From positions 62,001-126,000 of the forward strand of contig JAJZAK010000002.1 in assembly GCA_021799485.1 (NCBI GenBank): 64,000 bases of DNA. The letters are read 5' to 3'. Below are positions 8,084-17,751 of the stretch, piece after piece. A program made the translations under genes and the position numbers. The notes under the pieces were generated by a model. The model ran no database searches. It had not been told where the DNA came from and saw only the letters and a program-made list of their open reading frames with translations. How positions within the stretch are numbered: position 1 is the stretch's first letter; each line of letters starts with the position of its first letter. The DNA is from a bacterium. Lineage in GTDB: Bacteria; Elusimicrobiota; Elusimicrobia; UBA1565; UBA9628.

Positions 8084-9571
8084 ATGCGGCAGCTCTTGGC
8101 GCGAAAGCCTCTCGCCCGGATCATGAAGGAGGCGGTGGGCGGTTCGGACGGCCACACGCTCCACCGCGTCCTAAGCCTCGGCCAGCTCACCGCTTTGGGG
8201 ATCGGCGCCATCATCGGCGCCGGCATCTTCGTTCTGACGGGGGTCGGCGCCCATGACAAGGCCGGCCCCGCCCTCATCCTTTCCTTCGTGGTCTCGGGCA
8301 CAGCCTGCATCTTCGCGGGGCTCTGCTACGCGGAGCTCGCGGCCATGCTCCCCGTCGCGGGCTCGGCCTATACCTACGCCTACGCCACGCTGGGCGAAAT
8401 GGCGGCCTGGATCATCGGCTGGAACCTGATCTTCGAATATACCTTCGCGGCGGCGAGCGTCGCCCACGGATGGTCCCACTACCTTCAGGATTTCCTCGGC
8501 ATCTTCGGCCTCAAGCTTCCTTACCTCATCACGAACGCGCCCTTCGACTTCAGCCCGGAGACGGGACGGCTTCTCGCGACGGGGACCATGTTCGACTTTC
8601 CGGCGATCGCGATCGCCGTGCTTCTCTCGGCGCTCCTGGTCGTCGGCATCAAGGAGAGCACGCGCGTCAACGCCGCCGTCGTCGCCCTCAAGGTCTTGAT
8701 CGTCCTTTTCATCATCGCCGTGGGGGCCTTCTACGTCAAGCCTTCCAACTGGGTTCCCTTCGCGCCCTTCGGCTACGGAGGCCTGAGCCTTGGCGGCCAT
8801 GTCGTGTTTGGCCGTACGGGCCCAGGAGGAGACCCCGTGGGGATGTTGGCGGGCGCGGCCGTTATTTTCTTCGCCTACATCGGCTTTGACGCGCTCTCGA
8901 CCCAGGCCGAGGAGGCGGAAAATCCCCAGCGCGACGTCCCGTTGAGCATCCTTTTCTCGCTTCTCATCTGCACGGTCCTCTACATCGCGGTCACGGCCGT
9001 GCTGACCGGCATGGTGCCCTATGACCAGATCGACATCGACGCTCCCGTCTCCGCCGCCTTCAAGCAGATCGGGCTGCCCTGGGCGCAGTTTCTGGTTTCG
9101 ATCGGGGCTTTGGCGGGGCTCACGTCGGTGAGCTTGGTCATGATCTTGGGACAGTCAAGAATCTTCATGTCGATGGCCAGGGACGGTCTTCTTCCGCGCT
9201 TTTTCAGCGCGATCCATCCGAAGTTCCGCACGCCTTGGAAATCAACGATCCTCACCGGCTCCGTCGTCGCGATCCTGGCGGGACTTATTCCGCTCCGGGT
9301 CCTGGCCGAGCTCGTCAACATCGGAACGCTTCTCGCCTTCGCGATCGTCTGCCTGGGCCTCCTTGTCCTGCGAAAATCCGACCCCGGTCATCCCCGCCCT
9401 TTCCGATGTCCCTGGGTGCCTCTCGTACCGACCCTGGGCATTCTCTCCTGCCTCGTACTCATGTTCTCACTACCCGCCGCGACATGGTTGCGGCTATTGG
9501 TCTGGATTGTGATCGGCCTCATGGTCTATGCCCTCTACGGCCGCTCCCACAGCGCGCTACGCGCCCATTAA
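8084..9571 (+). CDS. APC-superfamily amino acid permease (CAT-like)
   Basis: A 495-residue inner-membrane transporter with about 13 hydrophobic segments. It opens with the APC signature GIGAIIGAGIFVLTG (helix 1) and has FFAYIGFDALSTQAEEAENP in the helix 6 region, the hallmark of CAT/YfnA-type amino acid permeases. The N-terminal stretch before helix 1 is cytoplasmic and basic. It is the first of three consecutive, mutually diverged APC genes, separated by 12 bp from the next. Substrate is not readable; CAT-like members often carry cationic or branched amino acids by proton symport. Confidence 0.9.
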   Translation: MRQLLARKPLARIMKEAVGGSDGHTLHRVLSLGQLTALGIGAIIGAGIFVLTGVGAHDKAGPALILSFVVSGTACIFAGLCYAELAAMLPVAGSAYTYAYATLGEMAAWIIGWNLIFEYTFAAASVAHGWSHYLQDFLGIFGLKLPYLITNAPFDFSPETGRLLATGTMFDFPAIAIAVLLSALLVVGIKESTRVNAAVVALKVLIVLFIIAVGAFYVKPSNWVPFAPFGYGGLSLGGHVVFGRTGPGGDPVGMLAGAAVIFFAYIGFDALSTQAEEAENPQRDVPLSILFSLLICTVLYIAVTAVLTGMVPYDQIDIDAPVSAAFKQIGLPWAQFLVSIGALAGLTSVSLVMILGQSRIFMSMARDGLLPRFFSAIHPKFRTPWKSTILTGSVVAILAGLIPLRVLAELVNIGTLLAFAIVCLGLLVLRKSDPGHPRPFRCPWVPLVPTLGILSCLVLMFSLPAATWLRLLVWIVIGLMVYALYGRSHSALRAH

Positions 9572-9583
9572 TCCGCCCACACG

Positions 9584-10987
9584 GTGATCACTCTCAAGCG
9601 CGAACTGACGCTCTTCGACGCCGTCATGCTCGTCATGGGCTCGATGATCGGCTCGGCGGTCTTCATCGTGAGCGCCGACATCGGCCGCGCCGCGGGCTCG
9701 CCCGGACGCCTGCTCGCTCTCTGGGCTCTCGCGGGCGCGATGACGGTCGCCGCGGCCGCAAGCTACGGAGATCTCGCCGCCATGATCCCCGAAGCCGGAG
9801 GGCAATACGCCTATCTTCGCCGGGCCTATGGGCCGCTGGCGGGATTCCTCTACGGTTGGACTCTCTTTCTCGTCATCCAGAGCGGCACCATCGCCGCCGT
9901 CTCCGTCGCCTTCGCGAAATTCGCGGCGGTGCTGTTCCCTGCGGTGTCGGAGGATCGCATGCTCTGGTCGGCCGGGCGGCTTTCCATCTCCGCCTCCCAA
10001 ATCCTCGCCGCGGCCGTCATCTTGATCCTCACCGCCGTGAACGCCCACGGCATCCGCGCCGGCAAATGGGTCCAGAACGTCCTCACCTCCATCAAGGTCC
10101 TCTCGATCGCCGTGGTGGTTCTGCTCGTTCTGGGCTTCGGGAGGAACTCCCAGGCCATCCGCATGAACCTCGCCCATTGGTGGACCCCGCCTTTTCCATC
10201 CTCCCACGCCGAGCCCGCGCTCCAGTCCCTGGCCAAGCTCGGCGCGGCGATGGTGGGCGCTCTCTTCGCCTTTGACGCTTGGAACAACGTCACCTTCACG
10301 GCCGCTGAAGTCCGAAACCCCGAACGCGACGTGCCGCGCGGACTCCTTATAGGGACGAGCCTCGTGGTGATTCTCTATGTCCTCATGAATCTTTCGTATT
10401 TATCGGTCCTCCCATTATGGGGGCATCCAGATGCCGCGACGGCCTTCGGGCGCGGCATCCAATTCGCCTCGTCGGACCGCGTCGCGACCGCCGCCGTTTC
10501 CGCGGTGTTAGGAAAGCCCGCCGAGATCCTCATGGCCCTCCTCATTCTCACGAGCTGCCTGGGTTGCGCCAACGGCATGATCCTCTCCGGTGCTCGCGTG
10601 AGCTACGCCATGGCGCGGCACGGCGTCTTTTTCAAGGCGGCCGGCCGTCTCAACGCCTCATCGGCGCCCGGGGCGGCGCTCGCGATGCAGGGAACATGGA
10701 CCGCGCTTCTTTGCCTTTCGGGGACATACCTAGCCCTCCTCGATTATGTGATCTTCGCGACTCTCGTCTTCTATATCCTGACCGTCGCGGGTCTTCTCCT
10801 GCTTCGCAAACGCGGGGGTGGGGCGGCGCCAAGGCCGCGAGGTCATTCCTGGGTGCAATGGAGCTACCTCTTTTGCGCCCTTCCGCTCGCGATCGACATC
10901 CTCGTGGAAAAGCCCTCCCACGCGGGTCCCGGTCTCGCGATCGTCCTTTCCGGCATCCCGGTCTATTATCTATGGCGCCGAAAATGA
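9584..10987 (+). CDS. APC-superfamily amino acid permease
   Basis: A 467-residue permease starting at GTG 9584. It has about 12 hydrophobic segments; helix 1 contains MVMGSMIGSAVFIVSADIG and helix 6 reads FAFDAWNNVTFTAAEVRNPERDVP, which resembles the LAT/serine-threonine exchanger branch (SteT-like) more than the CAT branch of the preceding gene. Its stop overlaps the next gene's start (ATGA at 10984-10987). Likely co-transcribed with both other permeases. Confidence 0.88.
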   Translation: MITLKRELTLFDAVMLVMGSMIGSAVFIVSADIGRAAGSPGRLLALWALAGAMTVAAAASYGDLAAMIPEAGGQYAYLRRAYGPLAGFLYGWTLFLVIQSGTIAAVSVAFAKFAAVLFPAVSEDRMLWSAGRLSISASQILAAAVILILTAVNAHGIRAGKWVQNVLTSIKVLSIAVVVLLVLGFGRNSQAIRMNLAHWWTPPFPSSHAEPALQSLAKLGAAMVGALFAFDAWNNVTFTAAEVRNPERDVPRGLLIGTSLVVILYVLMNLSYLSVLPLWGHPDAATAFGRGIQFASSDRVATAAVSAVLGKPAEILMALLILTSCLGCANGMILSGARVSYAMARHGVFFKAAGRLNASSAPGAALAMQGTWTALLCLSGTYLALLDYVIFATLVFYILTVAGLLLLRKRGGGAAPRPRGHSWVQWSYLFCALPLAIDILVEKPSHAGPGLAIVLSGIPVYYLWRRK

Positions 10988-12264
10988 CCCCGCACACGGA
11001 ACGGGCGCTCGGCTTCTGGGATCTGCTCTCGATCGGCCTCAACGCCATCGTGGGATCGAGCATTTTCCTGTTCCCGGGAATGCTCGCGGCCCAGATGGGG
11101 CCTGCCTCGACCTTGGCCTTCGCCTGGACGGGCCTTCTCCTCATCGGGGTCGGGCTTTGCTACGCTGAAGCATCCTCGCATTACAAGGAGCCAGGAGGCG
11201 CCTACCTTTACGCGCGCGATGCCTTCGGAGAATGGACGGGGTTTTCCGTGGGATGGCTCTCCTGGGTCGTTCAGGTCCTAAGCTGGGCAGCGGTCGCGAA
11301 CGCCATCGCCGTTTATCTGGGGACGATCGAACCCAACTGGGGAGGCCCCCGACATGTCAAGGCCGTCGCCGCCGCGGCGGTCGTCGGGCTCGGACTTCTC
11401 AATTTCCGCGGCGTCAAGCTCGGAGCCTGGGCCTCGGACTTCTTCACCGCCGCGAAGCTCGTTCCCCTGGCGGTCTTTCTCGCCGCAGGGCTCTGGAAGA
11501 TCAAGCGGCAAGCCTTCGTCCCATTCGCTCCCCAGGGCCTCAAACCACTGGCCCGAGCCTCCTTCCTCGTCTACTTCGCCTACCAGGGCTTCGAATCAAT
11601 CCCCGTCCCGTCGGGAGAAGCTAAGTCGCCGGGCCGCAACGTCCCCCTGGCCGTCGTCTTATCGCTCGTCTTCTCGGCGATGCTCTACACGGCGATCCAG
11701 GCGGTCGCCGTGGGAGTCGACCCGGCCCTCGCGGGCTCGACAACCCCCCTGGCGGACGCCGCGCGCATCGTCCTGGGCCCGCGCGGGGCCCTTCTTTTGG
11801 CTGCGGGAGCGGTCCTTTCGACCTTCGGCTACAACGCCGGGAGCGCGCTCGTGACGCCCCGCTACCTCCTGGCTCTTTCGGAGGACGGCCACATTCCGAA
11901 GTGGTTCGCCCACATCCATCCGCGCTATCACACCCCCTTCCGCGCCATCCTCGCGACCGCCGCGACGACGCTCGTCCTCGCGCTTTTCTTCGACTTCGAG
12001 AAGCTCGTCGGCGCTTCGAATGTCGTCGTCAGCGCCCAATACCTGGCGACCTGCCTCGCCGTCCCTGTTCTGCGCCGAAAGAAGCTCCCGGCCCCGGGCG
12101 CCTTCAGGCTGCCGGGAAGCTTCTTGATACCCGCCGCGGGAGCGCTGGCCGTGTTGTGGCTTGGTTCACAAGCGGCTCCCCGGGAATATCTGGGATCGAT
12201 CTATCTTTTGGCGGCAGGCCTGCTTCTTAAAACGCTGACCGGCAAGAAACGGCGCGAGTCGTAA
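10984..12264 (+). CDS. APC-superfamily amino acid permease
   Basis: A 426-residue permease. The track ORF begins far upstream inside the previous gene; ATG 10984, in the ATGA overlap, or ATG 10972 is realistic. Helix 1 carries GLNAIVGSSIFLFPG and helix 6 FLVYFAYQGFESIPVPSGEA. About 12 membrane segments are visible. Its last 64 bp overlap tail-to-tail with the gene for a branched-chain-type binding lipoprotein on the other strand. Confidence 0.88.
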   Translation: MTPHTERALGFWDLLSIGLNAIVGSSIFLFPGMLAAQMGPASTLAFAWTGLLLIGVGLCYAEASSHYKEPGGAYLYARDAFGEWTGFSVGWLSWVVQVLSWAAVANAIAVYLGTIEPNWGGPRHVKAVAAAAVVGLGLLNFRGVKLGAWASDFFTAAKLVPLAVFLAAGLWKIKRQAFVPFAPQGLKPLARASFLVYFAYQGFESIPVPSGEAKSPGRNVPLAVVLSLVFSAMLYTAIQAVAVGVDPALAGSTTPLADAARIVLGPRGALLLAAGAVLSTFGYNAGSALVTPRYLLALSEDGHIPKWFAHIHPRYHTPFRAILATAATTLVLALFFDFEKLVGASNVVVSAQYLATCLAVPVLRRKKLPAPGAFRLPGSFLIPAAGALAVLWLGSQAAPREYLGSIYLLAAGLLLKTLTGKKRRES

Positions 12265-13376
12265 TCAGCGCGCGCCATCGAAAGCGCGCGGGAACGGGCG
12301 TTGCCGATCGCGTCGAAGCTGACCGCCCCCAAAAGCCCGCGGTAGCGGATCTTGTGCAGGGCCAAGAGCAGGCCCGAACGGCTCGGTCCCGACTGCTTGA
12401 GAGCCTCGATGACGATTTCAGCCGCCTCATAGGCAAAAGGCGCGAAAGGGCCCAGACCCTTAAGCCCTTCCCAGGCAGTCGAGGAGCTCTCCGAGGCAAC
12501 GCGTCTTGAGCCGCGGGGCGGCGCGCCCAGCGTCGTCACATAGGCGCCCTGCGAGGCCGGACCCGCGATGTCGAAGAACTCCGGGGTATTGGCTCCGTCT
12601 CCCGAGATAAAAGGCGCCCCCCAGCCGCCGTCTCGCATCGCCCGGACGAGGAGCGCCGCCTCGGGGTAGATGCCGCTGAAATACACCGCCTGCGCTCCGG
12701 TTTTCCGGAGCGCCGCCGCCTCCCCGGCGAAATCCCTTTGGCCGACGGCGAATGACTCCCGCCCGACCACTCGACCGCCTAGCTCCTCGAAGGTTTTGCG
12801 GAAACTCTTCGCGAGCCCCATTCCATAGGCCGAGAGGTCGTAGGCAAGGGCCACGCGTCTCTTTTTAAGCCGTTCATAGACGAACCGCGCCGCGAAAGCC
12901 CCTTGAACGTCGTCCGTCGGCACCACCCGGAAGACGACGCGAGGCCCAGGCCAGCCGGGGTTCGACTGCTGGAGCGTTACGGCGGGATTGGTCGCCGCGG
13001 GCGTGATCATCGGGATGCCGGCCGTGGCGTAGACCCGGGAGCTTTCAAGGGCGCAATCCGAGGTGTAGGGACCGATGACGGCGAGAAAGCCTGGCTCCGA
13101 GACGATCAGCTGGGCGACGTTGGCCGCCTCGCGCGGCGAGCCACGGTCATCGAAGGCTACGACTTCGAGCTTGCGCGGGAGGGCCTTGGCCCGGTTCGCC
13201 TCGTCGACGGCCAGTTGGACAGCCTTGAGAATCCCCCGGCCTTCGCTCGCCATGTCCCCCGTCAAGGGCACCGCCACCGCGATATCGATGGGCCGGGGAC
13301 CTCTGCGACAGGAGGCCGCCGAGAAGCAAACCATCAGAACCGCCGGAAGCAGTACTTTTTTCGGCAAGCGCCCCAT
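12201..13376 (-). CDS. lipoprotein of the branched-chain amino acid binding-protein family (LivK-like)
   Basis: A 391-residue type I periplasmic-binding-fold protein. ATG 13376 gives a clean signal peptide with lipobox SAASC, so it should be a lipidated, membrane-tethered protein. Motifs of the Peripla_BP_6/LivK family include VAVPLTGDMASEG, VIGPYTSDCAL, PMITPAATNP and GDGANTPEFF. Members bind amino acids, amides or urea and hand them to LivHMGF-type ABC transporters or act as sensors. No ABC permease or ATPase genes are in the window, so it may be an orphan binding protein acting with the neighbouring permease genes or elsewhere. Confidence 0.88.
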   Translation of the reverse strand: MGRLPKKVLLPAVLMVCFSAASCRRGPRPIDIAVAVPLTGDMASEGRGILKAVQLAVDEANRAKALPRKLEVVAFDDRGSPREAANVAQLIVSEPGFLAVIGPYTSDCALESSRVYATAGIPMITPAATNPAVTLQQSNPGWPGPRVVFRVVPTDDVQGAFAARFVYERLKKRRVALAYDLSAYGMGLAKSFRKTFEELGGRVVGRESFAVGQRDFAGEAAALRKTGAQAVYFSGIYPEAALLVRAMRDGGWGAPFISGDGANTPEFFDIAGPASQGAYVTTLGAPPRGSRRVASESSSTAWEGLKGLGPFAPFAYEAAEIVIEALKQSGPSRSGLLLALHKIRYRGLLGAVSFDAIGNARSRALSMARADYDSRRFLPVSVLRSRPAAKR

Positions 13377-13386
13377 GACAAACTCG

Positions 13387-13416
13387 AATATACCCTTCAA
13401 TCGTATTCTTTTGCAA
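13387..13416 (-). promoter_or_regulatory. minus-strand promoter of the binding-lipoprotein gene
   Basis: On the minus strand TTGCAA (13416-13411), an 18-bp spacer and TATATT (13392-13387) precede ATG 13376 by only 10 nt, again a very short leader. The spacing supports ATG 13376 over the in-frame ATG at 13400. Confidence 0.55.
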
Positions 13417-13425
13417 CCGGCATTC

Positions 13426-13434
13426 TGGTATAAT
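13426..13434 (+). promoter_or_regulatory. extended -10 promoter for the hopanoid operon
   Basis: TGGTATAAT is a perfect extended -10 element (TGnTATAAT). Transcription from about 13441 would leave a leader of roughly 50 nt before shc. It lies back-to-back with the promoter of the binding-lipoprotein gene. Confidence 0.6.
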
Positions 13435-13490
13435 AGGCCTTCGTAAGCGTCCGAAGAATCATTCCTTACTTTCTCTTGCTTTTAATTTAA

Positions 13491-15560
13491 ATGCTCAAGA
13501 ACTTTGTCAATTCCTGGCTTCCGCCGACATCTCCTCTGACGAAGCCGAAAGGATGGGCGACCAATCTCCGTCCCGGGAAATCCGCGAGCCATCATCGCGC
13601 CTCCGACGGTCCCGCTTCCGCCTTGGCCGCCGCCATCTTGAAGGCTCAGGAGGCGCTGCTGGGCTTCCAGAACTCCAAGGAGGGCTACTGGTGCGGCCCG
13701 CTCAAAGCCGACACGACCATCGCCTCGGACACGATCATGTTGCTTCATTTCCTCGGTCGCGGCCATTCCGTCAAGGTCCGCAGGCTCGCCAATCATATCC
13801 TCAAGGAGCAGCTTCCGGATGGCGGCTGGCCCATCTTCCGCAACGGTCCCTCGGATATCTCGGCGACCGTCAAGGCTTATTGGGCCCTCAAGTTCGCGGG
13901 GCACAAGCCGGAAGAGCCGGCCCTCGAACGCGCAAGGCGTCGCATCGAGGCCTTGGGAGGCATCCATAAGGCGAACACCTACACCAAGTTCTACATGGCC
14001 CTCTTCGGCCAGTACGACTGGCGCGGCGTCCCGACCATTCCCCCAGAACTCATGCTGTTTCCCAAGTGGTTCTACTTCAACATCTACGCCATGTCGTCCT
14101 GGACCCGGGCTATCGTCGTCCCCCTAAGCATCGTCTGGGCCTTCCAACCCCTCATTTCCTGCCCTCCCCAGGCCGCGTTAGACGAACTATTCCCGGACGA
14201 CCGTCGGCATGTGTCCCTCAAGGAGGCGATGCCCCCGCATGGCGTTTTCTCCTGGACGAGTTTCTTTCTTCTCTGGGATAACGGACTCAAGGCCCTTGAG
14301 GGCCGCGGCGGCCACTGGCTGCGGGTCTGGTCCCTCAGGCTCGCCGAAGATTGGATCCTGCGGCGCCTGGCCGAGTCGGACGGCCTGGGCGCCATCTACC
14401 CCGGCATCATCAACACCATCATGGCGATGAAATGCCTGGGCTACGCCGACACCGACCCCCGGCTCCTCTCCCAGATCCAGATCTTGGAACAGCTCGAACT
14501 CTCGGACGGCGACCACCATCTTGAGTATCAGCCCTGCCATTCTCCCGTCTGGGACACCGCCATCTCGATCATCGCGCTCGCGGAGTCGGGCCTGCCGCGC
14601 AACCATCCGGCCCTCGTCTCCTCGGCGAATTGGCTTATCTCCAAGGAAATCAAGATCGAGGGCGACTGGAAGGTCGGCAACCCCAAGGCGCTTCCCGGCG
14701 GATGGGCCTTCGAGTTCAACAATTCCCACTACCCCGATATCGACGACACCGCGATGGTCATGCTGGCGCTTCGGCATGTGGATCTTCCGGAGGAGGATGC
14801 GCTCGCCCGAGAGAAGGCCTGCCTAAGGGGGCTCAACTGGCTCCTGTCCATGCGCTCCTCCGTCGGGGGCTGGGCGGCCTTCGATAAGGACAACACCAAG
14901 GCCATCCTCACCAAGATCCCCTTCGCGGATCACAACGCGATGATCGACCCGCCGTCGGCGGACGTCACCGCGCGGGTGCTTGAGTTTTTGGGCTACGTCG
15001 GCTATGACACCAGCTACCACGTGACGGCTGCCGCCGTCCGCTTCCTGCGCCGCGAGCAAGAGGAGGACGGATCCTGGTTCGGCCGCTGGGGAGTCAACTA
15101 TATCTACGGAACTTGGCAGGTCCTGCGGGGCCTTGCCGCCGTCGGCGAGGATATGTCCGCCCCTTACGTCCAAAAGGCGGTCTCCTGGCTCAAATCGGTT
15201 CAGCAAAAGGACGGCGGCTGGGGCGAGACCTGCTCCACTTACGAGGATCCATCGCACAAAGGACGGGGACCGTCCACGCCCTCCCAGACCGCTTGGGCGG
15301 TGATGGCCCTCATAGCCGCGGGCGTTCGCGACGAGTCCGTCGAACGCGGCATCCGCCACCTCATCGAAACGCAGTCTCCGGACGGGACCTGGGACGAAAC
15401 CGAGTTCACCGGGACAGGTTTTCCCAAGGTGTTCTACCTCGAATACACCATGTACCGTCAATATTTCCCGCTTCACGCCCTGGGCCTTTACCAAAAGGCC
15501 CAGGGCGCCGGCCAGCCGTCCGAAGCGCCGCCGCATGTCGGCGTCAGGGTGCCGGCGTGA
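13491..15560 (+). CDS. shc: squalene-hopene cyclase
   Basis: A 689-residue terpene cyclase that converts squalene to hopene and hopanol at the inner membrane. The catalytic protonation motif DXDD is present in YPDIDDTAMVML, and several QW repeats are visible, for example QEEDGSWFGRWGVNYIYGTW, QQKDGGWGE and SPDGTWDE. Length is in the normal range (630-720). It opens the hopanoid operon and is followed after 29 bp by hpnH. No obvious Shine-Dalgarno sequence precedes the ATG, which sits in an A/T-rich stretch. Confidence 0.96.
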   Translation: MLKNFVNSWLPPTSPLTKPKGWATNLRPGKSASHHRASDGPASALAAAILKAQEALLGFQNSKEGYWCGPLKADTTIASDTIMLLHFLGRGHSVKVRRLANHILKEQLPDGGWPIFRNGPSDISATVKAYWALKFAGHKPEEPALERARRRIEALGGIHKANTYTKFYMALFGQYDWRGVPTIPPELMLFPKWFYFNIYAMSSWTRAIVVPLSIVWAFQPLISCPPQAALDELFPDDRRHVSLKEAMPPHGVFSWTSFFLLWDNGLKALEGRGGHWLRVWSLRLAEDWILRRLAESDGLGAIYPGIINTIMAMKCLGYADTDPRLLSQIQILEQLELSDGDHHLEYQPCHSPVWDTAISIIALAESGLPRNHPALVSSANWLISKEIKIEGDWKVGNPKALPGGWAFEFNNSHYPDIDDTAMVMLALRHVDLPEEDALAREKACLRGLNWLLSMRSSVGGWAAFDKDNTKAILTKIPFADHNAMIDPPSADVTARVLEFLGYVGYDTSYHVTAAAVRFLRREQEEDGSWFGRWGVNYIYGTWQVLRGLAAVGEDMSAPYVQKAVSWLKSVQQKDGGWGETCSTYEDPSHKGRGPSTPSQTAWAVMALIAAGVRDESVERGIRHLIETQSPDGTWDETEFTGTGFPKVFYLEYTMYRQYFPLHALGLYQKAQGAGQPSEAPPHVGVRVPA

Positions 15561-15589
15561 GCGCGACGAACCATCCCTAAGGAGATTCC

Positions 15590-16717
15590 ATGCCAGCCCC
15601 ATTTTCAATGAAGCTGTCCCTCTTCCGCTATATTCTCTCGCGCAAGCTCAAGGGCGTCAAGAGATACCCGTTGGTCCTCCAGCTCGAGCCTCTTTTCGCC
15701 TGCAACCTCGAGTGCGCGGGCTGCGGGAAAATCCAGTATCCAACCGATATCTTGCGCAAGCGCCTTACGCCCGAAGAATGCTGGACCGCGGCCGAGGAAT
15801 GCGGCGCCCCCGTCGTCACGGTCGCGGGCGGCGAGCCCCTCGTCCATCCGGAGATCGACCGCATCGTCCAGGGACTTGTCGAACGCAAGCGCTACGTCTA
15901 CATGTGCTCCAACGCGATCCTCCTGGAAAAGAACCTCCACCGCTTCAAGCCGGACCCCCATCTGATCCTCAGCATCCATCTCGACGGCCGCGAGCCGACC
16001 CACGACCGGGCGGTCTGCCGCAAGGGGGTCTACCGCACCGCCGTCGAATCGATCAAGACCGCGAAGGCGAAAGGCTTCCAGGTCATGACGAACAGCACCA
16101 TCTTCAGCGGCGAAGACCCGGCCGAGTTCCGGCAGTTCTTCTCCGAGTGCGCGGCGATGGGCATCGACGGCATGATGATCTCCCCCGGCTACGCCTACGA
16201 GAAAGCCCCCCAGCAAGACATTTTCCTCAAGACGGAGGAAACCAAGAAGTGGTTCAAGGATGCTCTCGGCGATTGGCGCCAACAGGGCTGGGATTTCAAC
16301 CACAGCCCCTTTTACCTGGATTTCCTAGAGGGCAAGCGCGACTATGAGTGCACGCCCTGGGGCATCCCATTGCGCAACGTCTTTGGCTGGCAGAAGCCCT
16401 GCTACCTCCTCGCGGACGGGGGCTATGCCAAGAGTTACGCGGAGCTTCTTGCGACGACCGAGTGGCACCGCTTCGGCCGCGCCTCCGGGAACCCCAAATG
16501 CGCCCAGTGCATGACCCACGTGGGCTACGAGCCGAGCGCGGTTGAAGACAGCTTCTCGAGCCTGCCCAAATTCTTCGAGCTTCTGCGCGACGTCGCGAGC
16601 ACGGCGCGCCTCGCGCGCACGGCCCACGCGCGGCAGACCAAGTCTTACGAAACTCTCGTCGCCGAATACAATTCGAGGGAATCTCCCGAGGCGAAGCCGG
16701 TGCCGAGCGCCAGCTGA
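15590..16717 (+). CDS. hpnH: adenosyl-hopene transferase HpnH (radical SAM)
   Basis: A 375-residue radical SAM enzyme with the cluster motif CNLECAGC (CX3CX2C) near residue 40, followed by VTVAGGEPLVHPEI. HpnH adds the 5'-deoxyadenosyl moiety to hopene, the first step to C35 hopanoids. A Shine-Dalgarno AAGGAG lies 7 nt before the ATG. The stop shares one base with the hpnA start. Extra cysteines near CAQCMTH at about residue 305 fit the C-terminal region of the family. Confidence 0.95.
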   Translation: MPAPFSMKLSLFRYILSRKLKGVKRYPLVLQLEPLFACNLECAGCGKIQYPTDILRKRLTPEECWTAAEECGAPVVTVAGGEPLVHPEIDRIVQGLVERKRYVYMCSNAILLEKNLHRFKPDPHLILSIHLDGREPTHDRAVCRKGVYRTAVESIKTAKAKGFQVMTNSTIFSGEDPAEFRQFFSECAAMGIDGMMISPGYAYEKAPQQDIFLKTEETKKWFKDALGDWRQQGWDFNHSPFYLDFLEGKRDYECTPWGIPLRNVFGWQKPCYLLADGGYAKSYAELLATTEWHRFGRASGNPKCAQCMTHVGYEPSAVEDSFSSLPKFFELLRDVASTARLARTAHARQTKSYETLVAEYNSRESPEAKPVPSAS

Positions 16718-17751
16718 TGGACGCCGCCTTCGTCACCGGCGCCACGGGCTTCGTCGGCGCCAACCTCGTCCGGATTCTCCTCGCGGAAGGGTTCTTGGTC
16801 CGGGTTCTGGCGCGCCCCGGCTCACCCCGCGGAAACTTGAAGGATCTTCCCGTCGAGATTCACGAAGGCGACTTGTTTTCGGTCGACGTCCTCAAGGGGG
16901 CTCTTCGGGGAGTCCGCTTCGCCTTCCATGTGGCGGCCGACTACCGCATTTGGACGCCCGATCCTTCGCAGCTTTATCAAACGAACATCGAAGGGACCCG
17001 CAATGTCCTTGAGGCGGCGGCCGCCGCGGGCGCCGAAAGGATTATCCACTGTTCGAGCGTCGCCGCCGTGCGGCCGATCCATGGCAAGCCCGCCGATGAG
17101 ACATCCCTCTACGCCTCGGAACGAGACGTGATCGGGCACTACAAGAAATCGAAATACCTGGCCGAGATCGAGGCGTTGAAATTGGCGGCTCGGGGGCTTC
17201 CCATCGTCGTCGTCAACCCCTCGGCTCCCATCGGACCCTATGACGCCAAGCCCACCCCGACGGGCCGCATCGTCGTCGATTTTCTCAATGGCCGAATTCC
17301 CTCCTATATCGACACGGGCCTCAACATCGTAGGCGTTCAGGACGCGGCCCGCGGGCATTTGCTGGCCGCCCTCAAGGGCCGCGTCGGGGAACGCTATATC
17401 CTGGGAGGCGAGAACCTGCGTCTCAAGGATCTCTTCGATATTTTAAGCGAGGAAACGGACGTCCCCGCACCGCGCTTCAAGACTCCTTACGCGGCGGCCT
17501 ACGCCTTCGCCTGCCTGGACACCGCCCGGGCCAAGCTCTTCGGCGCGGAGCCGCTCGCGCCCATCGACGCGGTGCGAATGGCCAGGCACTATATGTGGTT
17601 CGATTCTTCCAAGGCCGCCCGAGAGCTCGGCTTCAAGAGCCGCCCCGCGCGCGAGGCGCTGGCCGCGGCGGCGCGATGGTTTTTCGAGAACGGCTACATT
17701 AAAAAGCCCTTGCGGCTCAAAGGCCGCATCCAGGATCCAGTCGCCGCATGA
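16717..17751 (+). CDS. hpnA: hopanoid-associated NAD-dependent epimerase/dehydratase HpnA
   Basis: A 344-residue extended short-chain dehydrogenase. The NAD-binding GATGFVGANL is at residues 6-15, and the catalytic Tyr-Lys pair is in HYKKSKYLAE (YXXXK). HpnA proteins occur in hopanoid clusters and are linked to modifying the sugar-derived side chain. Start overlaps the hpnH stop and its own stop overlaps the hpnG start by 4 bp, so all three are translationally coupled. Confidence 0.93.
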   Translation: MDAAFVTGATGFVGANLVRILLAEGFLVRVLARPGSPRGNLKDLPVEIHEGDLFSVDVLKGALRGVRFAFHVAADYRIWTPDPSQLYQTNIEGTRNVLEAAAAAGAERIIHCSSVAAVRPIHGKPADETSLYASERDVIGHYKKSKYLAEIEALKLAARGLPIVVVNPSAPIGPYDAKPTPTGRIVVDFLNGRIPSYIDTGLNIVGVQDAARGHLLAALKGRVGERYILGGENLRLKDLFDILSEETDVPAPRFKTPYAAAYAFACLDTARAKLFGAEPLAPIDAVRMARHYMWFDSSKAARELGFKSRPAREALAAAARWFFENGYIKKPLRLKGRIQDPVAA

